11,939 bases of DNA, taken from contig CAJQOE010000081.1 in the NCBI GenBank assembly GCA_905479885.1, positions 1-11,939 on the forward strand, written 5' to 3'. Positions 1-6,707 of the stretch are shown here, in pieces. The notes below the pieces were generated by a model. It ran no database searches. It was given only the letters and a program-made list of their open reading frames with translations, and was not told the origin of the DNA. Both the position numbers and the translations under genes were made by a program. The stretch is from an uncultured Rickettsiaceae bacterium (lineage in GTDB: Bacteria > Pseudomonadota > Alphaproteobacteria > Rickettsiales > Rickettsiaceae). How positions within the stretch are numbered: the stretch's first letter is position 1; each line of letters begins with the position of its first letter.

Positions 1-214
1 TTAACTGTATTGTTAGAATTTATTCATTGATCTTATAGCAGAGCTAATTTTTTCCAGTTTTATATAAAAAATAATGTCTGGTAGCCGTTAATTTTTTAAA
101 GTTTTTTCAAAAAGCGTCCTTTTCGTTCAGACACTATCTAGAACATCCTGAAAGCTTACCCTCTATAGAAAAACTAGAACTAGGGCTAGTTGGTGACCTT
201 TCAGATTAACTTTT
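1..214. other. AT-rich intergenic stretch, nothing recognised
   Basis: I see no reading frame of useful length, tRNA or rRNA here. Both strands are broken by frequent stops. A TATAGA hexamer at 164-169 resembles a -10 box, but no acceptable -35 lies 16-18 bases upstream of it, so I do not call a promoter. Confidence 0.5.
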
Positions 215-475
215 AGCTCTTGAAACTAGGCCGACGGCTTCTGGACTTGTCGCGTGGAGGCAGGCTTATGCCCAGCGTGGTATTGAGCACCGTTGCTGGG
301 GCTGCAAAAAATTCCAAACCTCATATTCCGGACAGTACCGATTTATGGCCCAAGGCTACTGCCATTGAAGCTTCTGGTATTAGGAGTGTGCTTAATTCAT
401 CCCATGTGCCAGTGACATCAGTTAGCAATTCTACTTAACGCCTTAGCTAAGATTCTTATCCTTAATTCGCGTTAA
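215..475. other. GC-rich island with several inverted repeats; candidate structured RNA or relic of foreign DNA
   Basis: This stretch stands out from its AT-rich surroundings: 37 of 60 bases at 241-300 are G or C, and about 45% at 301-420. Several inverted repeats can be read: GCC/GGC at 230-232 and 236-238; GCAG/CTGC at 260-263 and 302-305, enclosing CCCAGC/GCTGGG at 271-276 and 295-300, which encloses GGT/ACC at 279-281 and 289-291; CGG/CCG at 329-331 and 338-340; ATGGC/GCCAT at 345-349 and 361-365; and a 7-bp pair at 435-441 and 469-475. In an AT-rich intracellular genome, a GC-rich non-coding island often marks a structural RNA. I could not match it to RNase P RNA, SRP RNA, 6S RNA, tmRNA or a tRNA. 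A 72-codon frame at 220-438 begins with TTG and resembles no protein I know. The strand is undetermined. A decayed transferred gene fragment is the main alternative. Confidence 0.35.
435..475. repeat. Inverted repeat at the right edge of the GC-rich island
   Basis: TTAACGC (435-441) and GCGTTAA (469-475) are perfect 7-bp inverted copies separated by 27 bases. The 10-base palindrome CTTAGCTAAG (442-451) lies directly inside the left arm. It may close the structured island or act as a protein-binding dyad. No T-tract follows at once on either strand, so it is not a standard terminator. Confidence 0.45.
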
Positions 476-483
476 AATTCTGC

Positions 484-531
484 AAAAAAATTAGCTACAT
501 GCACTAAATCAATTTGAGCTTTGATGTAGTG
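484..531 (-). terminator. Possible intrinsic terminator of the phaC-phaA operon
   Basis: Downstream of the phaA stop on the minus strand there is a hairpin with arms at 502-512 and 521-531 (two 5-bp blocks around one mismatch, 8-base loop). A competing 6-bp stem joins 495-500 and 524-529. Seven T residues on the minus strand (484-490) follow. The T-tract is 11 bases from the first hairpin and 4 bases from the second, so this is an imperfect Rho-independent terminator. Confidence 0.4.
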
Positions 532-561
532 AGTTCTTGATTATTTAAAAGTTTTAACCTT

Positions 562-1737
562 CTAAACACCCTCAAGGCACATAGCTATCCCCATTCCACC
601 ACCGATACATAAAGTAGCTAATGCTTTTTTAGCTTTAGATCTTTGCATTTCGTGTAGTAAGGTCACCAGCACTCGCGCGCCGCTTGCACCTATTGGGTGG
701 CCCAAAGCAATAGCACCGCCATTAATGTTTACTTTATTTACATCCCATTTCATTTGGCGATTTACATATTCCGCCTGCACGGCGAATGCTTCGTTAGCTT
801 CGATTATATCCAAATCTGATACTGTCCATCCAGCTTTTGTTAGAGCTTTTTGTGAGGCAGGAACAGGGCCTGTGCCCATAATAGAGGGCTCAACACCACA
901 CTGAGCATGCGAAACAATGCGCGCTATTGGTGTTAATTTATATTTCTTAACCGCCGCTTCTGATGCAACTAAAACACCAGCAGCCCCATCATTGATAGTA
1001 GAAGAATTACCTGCAGTAACACTACCATCTGACTTAAAGGCTGACCTTAATTTTGCCAAGGCTGCAATAGTTGAATCACTTCTAATTCCTTCATCATTAG
1101 CAAACAATATTTTATCTTTTTTGACTGTAATTTCAATTGGCACAATTTCATTTTTAAATTTACCGTCCCTTTGAGCCTCAGCGGCTTTAAGGTGGGAGGC
1201 TAGAGCGAACTGATCTTGATCTTCTCTACTGATTTTAAATTTATCTGCGATATTTTCAGCCGTAATCCCCATCATAGCACCGGAAAATACATCTGTTAAT
1301 CCATCGTACATCATCATATCTATCAATTCGACATTACCAAATTTCCGCCCTGCTCTCAAATAACTTGCATGCATAGCGAGCGACATATTTTCTTGGCCCC
1401 CGGCAATAATCAACTCACCTTCACCAGCTCTTATAGCATTTGCAGCTAATGCCACTGCTTTTAAACCAGATCCACATACTTTATTAATCGTCATAGCTGG
1501 TGAGGTAATTGGCATACCTGCATGTATCACGCTTTGCCTAGCTGGATTTTGACCTGAACCACCAGTTAAAACTTGCCCCAATATAACTTCGTCGATAATT
1601 GCCGGCTCTAGTTTACTATCTTGTAAAATAGCCTTAATGATTTCAGCTCCAAGCATATGAGCTGGAACAGTGGATAAACCACCTAAAAAACTCCCCACAG
1701 CCGTTCTTTTAGCTTGCGTTATATATACTTCTTGCAT
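562..1737 (-). CDS. phaA: Acetyl-CoA C-acetyltransferase (biosynthetic thiolase)
   Basis: This 391-residue protein is a full-length thiolase that condenses two acetyl-CoA into acetoacetyl-CoA plus CoA in the cytoplasm. The nucleophilic cysteine is Cys88 in NKVCGSG. The NEAF motif is at 315-318, the catalytic histidine is His347 in GHPIGASG, and the second active-site cysteine is Cys377 in CIGGGMG, so all expected residues are present. The length matches the usual 390-395. The start ATG lies 4 bases after the phaC stop, with a weak Shine-Dalgarno (TAGGT) inside the last phaC codons, so the two genes are surely co-transcribed and probably translationally coupled. Next to a PHA synthase, the first step of polyhydroxybutyrate synthesis is the likeliest role. 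An atoB-like role in the degradative direction cannot be excluded from sequence. No reductase (phaB) lies in the window. Confidence 0.95.
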   Translation of the reverse strand: MQEVYITQAKRTAVGSFLGGLSTVPAHMLGAEIIKAILQDSKLEPAIIDEVILGQVLTGGSGQNPARQSVIHAGMPITSPAMTINKVCGSGLKAVALAANAIRAGEGELIIAGGQENMSLAMHASYLRAGRKFGNVELIDMMMYDGLTDVFSGAMMGITAENIADKFKISREDQDQFALASHLKAAEAQRDGKFKNEIVPIEITVKKDKILFANDEGIRSDSTIAALAKLRSAFKSDGSVTAGNSSTINDGAAGVLVASEAAVKKYKLTPIARIVSHAQCGVEPSIMGTGPVPASQKALTKAGWTVSDLDIIEANEAFAVQAEYVNRQMKWDVNKVNINGGAIALGHPIGASGARVLVTLLHEMQRSKAKKALATLCIGGGMGIAMCLEGV

Positions 1738-1741
1738 AATT

Positions 1742-2725
1742 TTACCTATTTTCTAATAACCATTGATTATATTGCGTTTGAAACTTGGACTTGCTACTGA
1801 TTAAATAACCAATATGTCCACCTTCTACTTCAATCAGTGTAGTATTTTTTATTTGTTTTTGCAAAGGCTCTGTAGAGATATAAGGCACAATTTGATCTTC
1901 CTTAGCATAAACAATACATACTGGGATTTCTATATTGTTCAGCTCAACTAAATCTGCCCCTATATACCAATTTTTGTTATGCAATATATTGCGCTGACAA
2001 AAATCTTGTATAATTTCTCTATAAATTGATTTCGAAATTTTATTTCCGGATTGTAGCCAGTCTTCTACCTGCATAAATAATTCTTTATCTGCGTCAGAAG
2101 TAAGTTCAAAATACTTGTTTATTTTTTCCTGAAATTGACTTGGAAACATTAAAAAAAACATGATTTGTATATAAATTTTTGGAACAAACTCGTGGTTATC
2201 CAAAGATTTATCAAGCCCCAAAGAATCGTATACGCATAGCCATTTATCAAAATGTGAATAGTCCCATGGGCAGGTAAGCAATGTCAAGGAACTCACATTA
2301 TCCACTTTAGCTAAGGCAATAGCTATATTTCCACCAATACAATGACCTATTAAATCCACTTTATCATTAGCAAAGATTCCTAATATATTTCTCAATTCAC
2401 ATACGTAATCTTCCATTAAAAGCTGTTGGTCATTTTCTAACCAATTTACTAAATATACATCACCCTGAAGTTGCAAATTCTCTATGAAATTTTGCTGTTT
2501 ATTTAAAAACAAAATCTCAGGTGAGTTAAAGATCGAAGGAACTACTATAAATGTTTTCTTTTCTCTAGCAGCGGCAATCATAGGATATTTTAACAAAGCT
2601 ACTATCGTTGACATATACTCAGTATTAAACGAGGTTGAAGAATAGATTGGTTCGTTTTTTAAACGTACAAATTGATGATATTCCAATTTATATGCATCAT
2701 ATTGCTCCGCTTTAAAATCAAACAT
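1742..2725 (-). CDS. phaC: Short poly(3-hydroxyalkanoate) synthase (PhaC, class III-like size)
   Basis: This 327-residue alpha/beta-hydrolase polymerises 3-hydroxyacyl-CoA into polyester granules. The lipase-box-like motif GHCIGG carries Cys129, in place of serine as in PHA synthases. Asp277 in AKEDQIVP and His304 in EGGHIGYL complete the triad. VVPSIFNSP (61-69) and TCPWDYSHF (151-159) also fit the family. Class I synthases are near 580-600 residues, so this one lacks the long N-terminal domain and is nearer class III PhaC (about 350), which normally needs a PhaE partner; none is seen here. Upstream on the minus strand a TATAAT hexamer (2811-2816) is a possible -10 without a convincing -35, and the Shine-Dalgarno is poor. 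It heads an operon with phaA. A related intracellular hydrolase is possible, but the cysteine nucleophile argues for a synthase. Confidence 0.85.
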   Translation of the reverse strand: MFDFKAEQYDAYKLEYHQFVRLKNEPIYSSTSFNTEYMSTIVALLKYPMIAAAREKKTFIVVPSIFNSPEILFLNKQQNFIENLQLQGDVYLVNWLENDQQLLMEDYVCELRNILGIFANDKVDLIGHCIGGNIAIALAKVDNVSSLTLLTCPWDYSHFDKWLCVYDSLGLDKSLDNHEFVPKIYIQIMFFLMFPSQFQEKINKYFELTSDADKELFMQVEDWLQSGNKISKSIYREIIQDFCQRNILHNKNWYIGADLVELNNIEIPVCIVYAKEDQIVPYISTEPLQKQIKNTTLIEVEGGHIGYLISSKSKFQTQYNQWLLENR

Positions 2726-2758
2726 GTGTATTATTCATAATTACTCGCACCTTGCATA

Positions 2759-2787
2759 TTGACTTTATTGACGATGAATGTTATTAT
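2759..2787 (+). promoter_or_regulatory. Sigma-70-type promoter for tlc
   Basis: TTGACT (2759-2764) and TATTAT (2782-2787) are separated by exactly 17 bases and match the consensus at five of six positions each. It lies about 120 bases upstream of the tlc start, in the 180-base gap between divergent phaC and tlc. The transcript would carry a leader of roughly 110 bases. Confidence 0.6.
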
Positions 2788-2889
2788 CCGCGCCTAAGTT
2801 TAGCTGCTAGATTATATTCGACTCAATTTATAGTAATATAGCTAGACCTAACGACTAGAAATTGCTTTTTTAAGTTTTTTTTTTGTCCA

Positions 2890-2895
2890 TAGGTG
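2890..2895 (+). promoter_or_regulatory. Ribosome binding site deciding the tlc start
   Basis: TAGGTG is the only Shine-Dalgarno-like sequence here. It is 10 bases before the ATG at 2906, but only one base before the in-frame TTG at 2897. The ATG is therefore the better start. Confidence 0.5.
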
Positions 2896-2905
2896 TTTGC
2901 AAACA

Positions 2906-4405
2906 ATGTCTGATATAGATCTAAATCCCTTTAAGAACAAGTTTCGTAATATTTTCTGGCCTATACATCGCTCCGAGCTTGGTAAATTTATACCAATGTC
3001 TGCCTTAATGTTCTGCATTTTATTTAATCAGAATGTGTTGCGTATACTAAAGGATAGTATTTTAATATCAGAAGTAAGCGCAGAAGTTACTAGCTTTACT
3101 AAGGTATATTGCGTTACCCCGATGGCAGCCATTTTTGTAGTGATTTATGCAAAATTAGTAAATCACCTACCATTTCATAAAATATTTTATTATCTAGTAT
3201 CGGTTTTTACAGCATTCTATGTGATCTTTGCCTTCACTATATATCCTAATATTGATTTATTTCATATGGATCGCGAGCTGTTATCTTCTCTAATGTTAGA
3301 ACACCCACATCTTAAATGGTATATTGCGGGGGTTGCTAATTGGAGCTATGTGCTTTTTTATACATTATCTGAACTATGGCCCAACATATTTTATGTATTA
3401 TTATTTTGGCAATTTGCTAATGAAATAGCCACGACTAATGAAGCAAAGCGCTTTTACACTTTCTTTTCCTTTTTTGGCAATTCGTCACTGATAGTCGTTG
3501 GGTTTTTAATGATGTATCTTTCTTCTGAACAAAGCGTGATACATAAATTATTTACCGTCTCTGATAGTAAAATCATACTGACCCAAGTCTCAGTAGCTAT
3601 GGTTGCGACCTCGTCTGTTTTATCCTGCCTGCTAATCCGCTACATAACGACAAATGTTCTAGACACACCAAGCGACTCTTTTAAAATCAAAAATGCACGC
3701 GGAACAAAGCCTAAAATGAGCATGGTTGAAAGTTTTAAATATATCTCACGTTCAAAATACTTATGGTTAATGTTAGTATGTTCGGCTTCTTTTGGTCTTT
3801 CAATGAATTTAATTGAAGCAGTATGGAAAGCCAAGATCAAGGAATTATATCCAACTGTCACTGAATATGCAGCATATAACAGTATGTATATTTTATGGAC
3901 TGGGGTAGCCATTATGGTAATGACTATAGTTGGCAATAATGTAATGCGTAATAGTAGTTGGTTTGCAGCCGCAATAATATCCCCTCTAATAATTTTCACT
4001 ACTGGTACTGCCTTCTTCTTCCTAGTGGTGTTTGATCAACAGATAATAAACTTCTTTGATGGCATGATACTAATGTCACCTTTGGCCTTGGCAGTCTTTA
4101 TTGGCGCTGTTCAGAATGTATTATCAAAAGGGTCCAAATATTCTATATGGGATACTTCTACCCAAATGCTATATATCCCCTTAGACCAAGAGCTGAGAAC
4201 AAAGGGTAAGGCAGCAGTAGATGTGATAAGCCCCAAAATTGGAAAGTCTGCTAGCGGGTTTATTCAATCTATAATTTTCACTATAGTGCCTATGGCCACT
4301 TATCATTCAATCGCTCCTGGCTTGATGATAATTTTTATCGCTATATGCTTGTTATGGATTTATGCTATCAAAAAAATATATTTCGAGTATCAAAAAATTG
4401 TCTAG
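2906..4405 (+). CDS. tlc: ATP/ADP (nucleotide) translocase, Rickettsia/Chlamydia/plastid type
   Basis: This 499-residue inner-membrane protein belongs to the nucleotide transporter family that exchanges host ATP for bacterial ADP in obligate intracellular bacteria. Some paralogues carry other nucleotides, and the sequence does not settle which. It is hydrophobic almost throughout, in keeping with about 12 membrane helices and the usual length near 500. Recognisable stretches include LSELWPNIFYVLLFWQFANE (154-173) followed by EAKRFY (179-184), VWKAKIKELYP (306-316) near mid-protein, SPLALAVFIGAVQNVLSKG (391-409), and PLDQELRTKGKAAVDVI (425-441) near the C-terminus. All match Rickettsia Tlc1 closely as I recall it. 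I chose the ATG at 2906, not the TTG at 2897, from ribosome-site spacing. It is divergent from phaC and likely driven by the promoter at 2759-2787. Rickettsiales often have several paralogues; only one is in this window. Confidence 0.95.
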   Translation: MSDIDLNPFKNKFRNIFWPIHRSELGKFIPMSALMFCILFNQNVLRILKDSILISEVSAEVTSFTKVYCVTPMAAIFVVIYAKLVNHLPFHKIFYYLVSVFTAFYVIFAFTIYPNIDLFHMDRELLSSLMLEHPHLKWYIAGVANWSYVLFYTLSELWPNIFYVLLFWQFANEIATTNEAKRFYTFFSFFGNSSLIVVGFLMMYLSSEQSVIHKLFTVSDSKIILTQVSVAMVATSSVLSCLLIRYITTNVLDTPSDSFKIKNARGTKPKMSMVESFKYISRSKYLWLMLVCSASFGLSMNLIEAVWKAKIKELYPTVTEYAAYNSMYILWTGVAIMVMTIVGNNVMRNSSWFAAAIISPLIIFTTGTAFFFLVVFDQQIINFFDGMILMSPLALAVFIGAVQNVLSKGSKYSIWDTSTQMLYIPLDQELRTKGKAAVDVISPKIGKSASGFIQSIIFTIVPMATYHSIAPGLMIIFIAICLLWIYAIKKIYFEYQKIV

Positions 4406-4458
4406 TATTATAAGTAAAGCTTGCATTATAAGCCAATTTATTTTAAACAATAATACTA
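4403..4458. repeat. Inverted repeat in the tlc-methyltransferase gap
   Basis: TAGTATTAT (4403-4411, starting at the tlc stop codon) and ATAATACTA (4450-4458) are perfect 9-bp inverted copies separated by 38 bases. A small GCTT/AAGC stem (4419-4422 and 4430-4433) lies inside. It could stabilise the 3' end of tlc mRNA or mark a binding dyad. It is AT-rich and lacks a T-tract, so chance is a real alternative. Confidence 0.35.
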
Positions 4459-4490
4459 AAATTTGGAAATAAAATTAGGAGTTAACTATT

Positions 4491-6089
4491 ATGACTAAAA
4501 CAATAGAACAGCGTGAAGTAAAAGAGCAAGGATATGATGAAACTCCTTATACTGGGTACCCATTTGAATATAATAGACCTGAAAATCTAAAAAGTGTAGC
4601 TACCCTGTTCGGCATGAACCCAGCCCCTTTAGAAACGGCACGTGTTTTAGAACTAGGTTGTTCTGACGGAAATAATTTATTCCGTTTTGCCGAGACTTAT
4701 CCTAAATCATTTACTCTAGGAGTTGACCTTTCAAAAGTCGAAATAGAACATGGGCAAACTACTTTAAAAGATTTAAAACTCAAGAACGTTGAACTAAAAG
4801 CTATGTCATTAAAGGATCTTGACGAGTCGTATGGCAAGTTTGATTATATAATTTGTCATGGTGTTTTTTCTTGGGTGCCAGATTTTGTACGCGATAGTAT
4901 TCTAGAAGTAAGCAAAAAATTACTGAGCAAAAATGGTTTAACTTTTATAAGTTATAACACTCTACCAGGTTGGAATATGATCAACACTGTGCGCGAGTTA
5001 ATGATGTACCACTCTGGCAATTTTACAGATGTTAGAGATAGAATTCAACAAGCTAGAGCTTCACTCAATTTTTTACAAGAATCACTTGCAGGGCATAAGA
5101 CTCCACATGCTGAATTCATGGAAGCCTCAGCAAAACAAATGGCTGAACGTGAGGATCATTATTTACGTCATGAATATCTTGCTGATGATAATCAGGCCTT
5201 CTATTTTAATGAATTCATGGCAATGGCGCAAGAAAAAGGCTTGGCATATCTGGGAGACACTGATGTACAAAGAATGTATATTGGTAATTTGCCGCAGAAA
5301 GCTATAGAGAAATTAGGAACCATAACTGATATTGTTAGAACAGAACAATATATGGACTTTATTAAAAATACTCAATTTAGATGCACTGTATTAACGCATA
5401 AAGATACTCCAATATCACGTAATATCACGAACGAGTGTCTAGACAAATTCAACTACTATTGCAATATCAACCCAAAGGAACAAGATATAAACATAGCGGA
5501 TAATAGCACAGCGACATTTTATATTGATAATATACAAGAAAAGACTATGGCTAGCTCTGACCCAGCTATGAAAGCGGTCTTAATGACGCTTCATAAAAAT
5601 TTAGGCAATTGTCTCTCTATCAAAGAATTAGCAGCAGAAGCAAAAAAACTAGTCACGACTACAACCGAAGAATCAATTTTACAAAACATTTATTCTAATT
5701 TTTCTACATTAATCTTCCGTGGCTACATTAAATTTATTGCAGATAAGCCAAAAAGCATTGCTACAATTTCTAAAAAACCTAAAATTAGTGAACTTGCACG
5801 TTTACAAGCACAGAAAATACATGCAAATAATAAATTCTGGCTTACAACCAACCTGAACCAACTAATGCTAGTACAATCGCATCAATTAACTATTGTGCAA
5901 GCGCTTGATGGCACTAATACTGTTGATCAAATCAAAGCTGATACCCTAGAATCTCTTATAAACGGCAAACTAAATGCCGCTAATGGAGATAAAAAAATTG
6001 AAGATAAAAAACAATTAGAAACTGTAGCTAATGCACTAGTTGATAATACACTCGAAGATTTTCGTAAGAACTTTATTTTTATTGCATAA
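4491..6089 (+). CDS. SAM-dependent methyltransferase with regulatory domain; rickettsial protein-lysine methyltransferase (PKMT)-like
   Basis: This 532-residue protein has an N-terminal class I methyltransferase fold. The SAM-binding motif is LELGCSDGNN (53-62), the acidic residue after strand 2 is Asp79 in GVDLS, then FDYIICHGVFSWVP (117-130) and SYNTLPGW (154-161). The middle region (about 200-300) fits the methyltransferase regulatory domain family. The C-terminal 240 residues contain lysine-rich helical segments. Length and layout resemble the Rickettsia enzymes PKMT1/PKMT2, which methylate lysines of outer membrane protein B. That this one acts on a surface protein is inference. There is no signal peptide, so it should act in the cytoplasm before export. 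The Shine-Dalgarno AGGAG (4477-4481) is 9 bases from the ATG. The stop is 14 bases before ppa, so the two are probably one transcript. The substrate could differ, since the family is widespread in bacteria lacking OmpB. Confidence 0.8.
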   Translation: MTKTIEQREVKEQGYDETPYTGYPFEYNRPENLKSVATLFGMNPAPLETARVLELGCSDGNNLFRFAETYPKSFTLGVDLSKVEIEHGQTTLKDLKLKNVELKAMSLKDLDESYGKFDYIICHGVFSWVPDFVRDSILEVSKKLLSKNGLTFISYNTLPGWNMINTVRELMMYHSGNFTDVRDRIQQARASLNFLQESLAGHKTPHAEFMEASAKQMAEREDHYLRHEYLADDNQAFYFNEFMAMAQEKGLAYLGDTDVQRMYIGNLPQKAIEKLGTITDIVRTEQYMDFIKNTQFRCTVLTHKDTPISRNITNECLDKFNYYCNINPKEQDINIADNSTATFYIDNIQEKTMASSDPAMKAVLMTLHKNLGNCLSIKELAAEAKKLVTTTTEESILQNIYSNFSTLIFRGYIKFIADKPKSIATISKKPKISELARLQAQKIHANNKFWLTTNLNQLMLVQSHQLTIVQALDGTNTVDQIKADTLESLINGKLNAANGDKKIEDKKQLETVANALVDNTLEDFRKNFIFIA

Positions 6090-6103
6090 CCCAAGGAGAG
6101 CAA

Positions 6104-6628
6104 ATGTTTATAGATAAAATTCCAGCTAAAACAAAAAATGGGGACTTTAACGTCATCATCGAAATACCGATGAATGACACCCCAGTAAAATATGAATTTG
6201 ATAAAGATGCTGGAGCCATTATTGTAGATCGCTTTATGCAAGTTTCAATGTCATATCCCTGTAATTATGGATTCATCCCGCATACACTTTCCGATGATGG
6301 CGACCCTGCAGATGTACTAGTTATTGCACAATATCCTATCGTACATGGCGCTGTAATCACTGTGCGCCCTGTTGGTGTGTTGATGATGGAAGATGAATCT
6401 GGTATGGACGAGAAAATACTAGCAGTACCAATTTCTAAGCTAGACCCTACATTCGAATCTGTAAAGGATATAGATGATGTTCCTGACATGCTAAAGCAAA
6501 GAATAAACCATTTTTTCGAGCATTATAAACAGCTAGAAAAAAACAAATGGGTAAAAATTGTCGGTTGGGAGAATGCAGCAAAGGCAAAAGAAACTATTGA
6601 AGAAGCTATAATTAGAGCTGGTAATTAA
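6104..6628 (+). CDS. ppa: Inorganic pyrophosphatase, family I
   Basis: This 174-residue cytoplasmic enzyme hydrolyses pyrophosphate to two phosphates and drives biosynthetic reactions forward. It aligns without shifts to the E. coli numbering. Glu20, Lys29, Glu31, Arg43, Tyr51, Tyr55, the signature DDGDPAD with Asp65, Asp67 and Asp70, then Asp97, Asp102, Lys104, Tyr141 and Lys142 are all present, so it should be fully active. The length is typical for bacterial family I enzymes. The ribosome site AAGGAG (6093-6098) is the strongest in the window, 5 bases before the ATG. It follows the methyltransferase gene by 14 bases and is followed directly by a strong terminator, so it is the last gene of this unit. 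Confidence 0.97.
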   Translation: MFIDKIPAKTKNGDFNVIIEIPMNDTPVKYEFDKDAGAIIVDRFMQVSMSYPCNYGFIPHTLSDDGDPADVLVIAQYPIVHGAVITVRPVGVLMMEDESGMDEKILAVPISKLDPTFESVKDIDDVPDMLKQRINHFFEHYKQLEKNKWVKIVGWENAAKAKETIEEAIIRAGN

Positions 6629-6650
6629 AATTACAGCTAGGATTTAAGTT

Positions 6651-6687
6651 AAAAAAAACCACGTCTTAAACAGACGTGGTTTTTTTT
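6651..6687. terminator. Bidirectional Rho-independent terminator between ppa and hslU
   Basis: A perfect 8-bp GC-rich stem CCACGTCT/AGACGTGG (6659-6666 and 6672-6679) closes a 5-base loop. Eight A residues (6651-6658) precede it and eight T residues (6680-6687) follow. The A/T tracts extend the stem and give each strand its own U-tract. It fits the convergent ends of ppa (stop at 6628) and hslU (stop at 6708). Confidence 0.93.
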
Positions 6688-6707
6688 ATTGCTTTAAACA
6701 AGTTAAA

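Noticed and set aside
220..438. A 72-codon plus-strand frame as a protein gene
   Set aside because: It starts with TTG, has no Shine-Dalgarno, resembles no family I know, and lies in a GC-rich stretch where open frames arise by chance.
215..475. Assignment of the GC-rich island to tmRNA, RNase P, SRP or 6S RNA
   Set aside because: I looked for the hallmark conserved sequences (tag-peptide codons, the GAGGAAAGTCC core, the GGAAGGAAGCAGC loop) on both strands and did not find them.
917..1174. Plus-strand frame opposite phaA
   Set aside because: Antisense shadow of a complete thiolase gene; no ribosome site or family features.
2897..2905. TTG start for tlc
   Set aside because: It is only one base from the ribosome site; the ATG three codons later has proper spacing.
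3640..3999. Minus-strand frame opposite tlc
   Set aside because: Shadow of the translocase, whose hydrophobic codons produce open antisense frames.
5927..6241. Minus-strand frame across the methyltransferase/ppa junction
   Set aside because: It overlaps two well-supported genes and their ribosome site.
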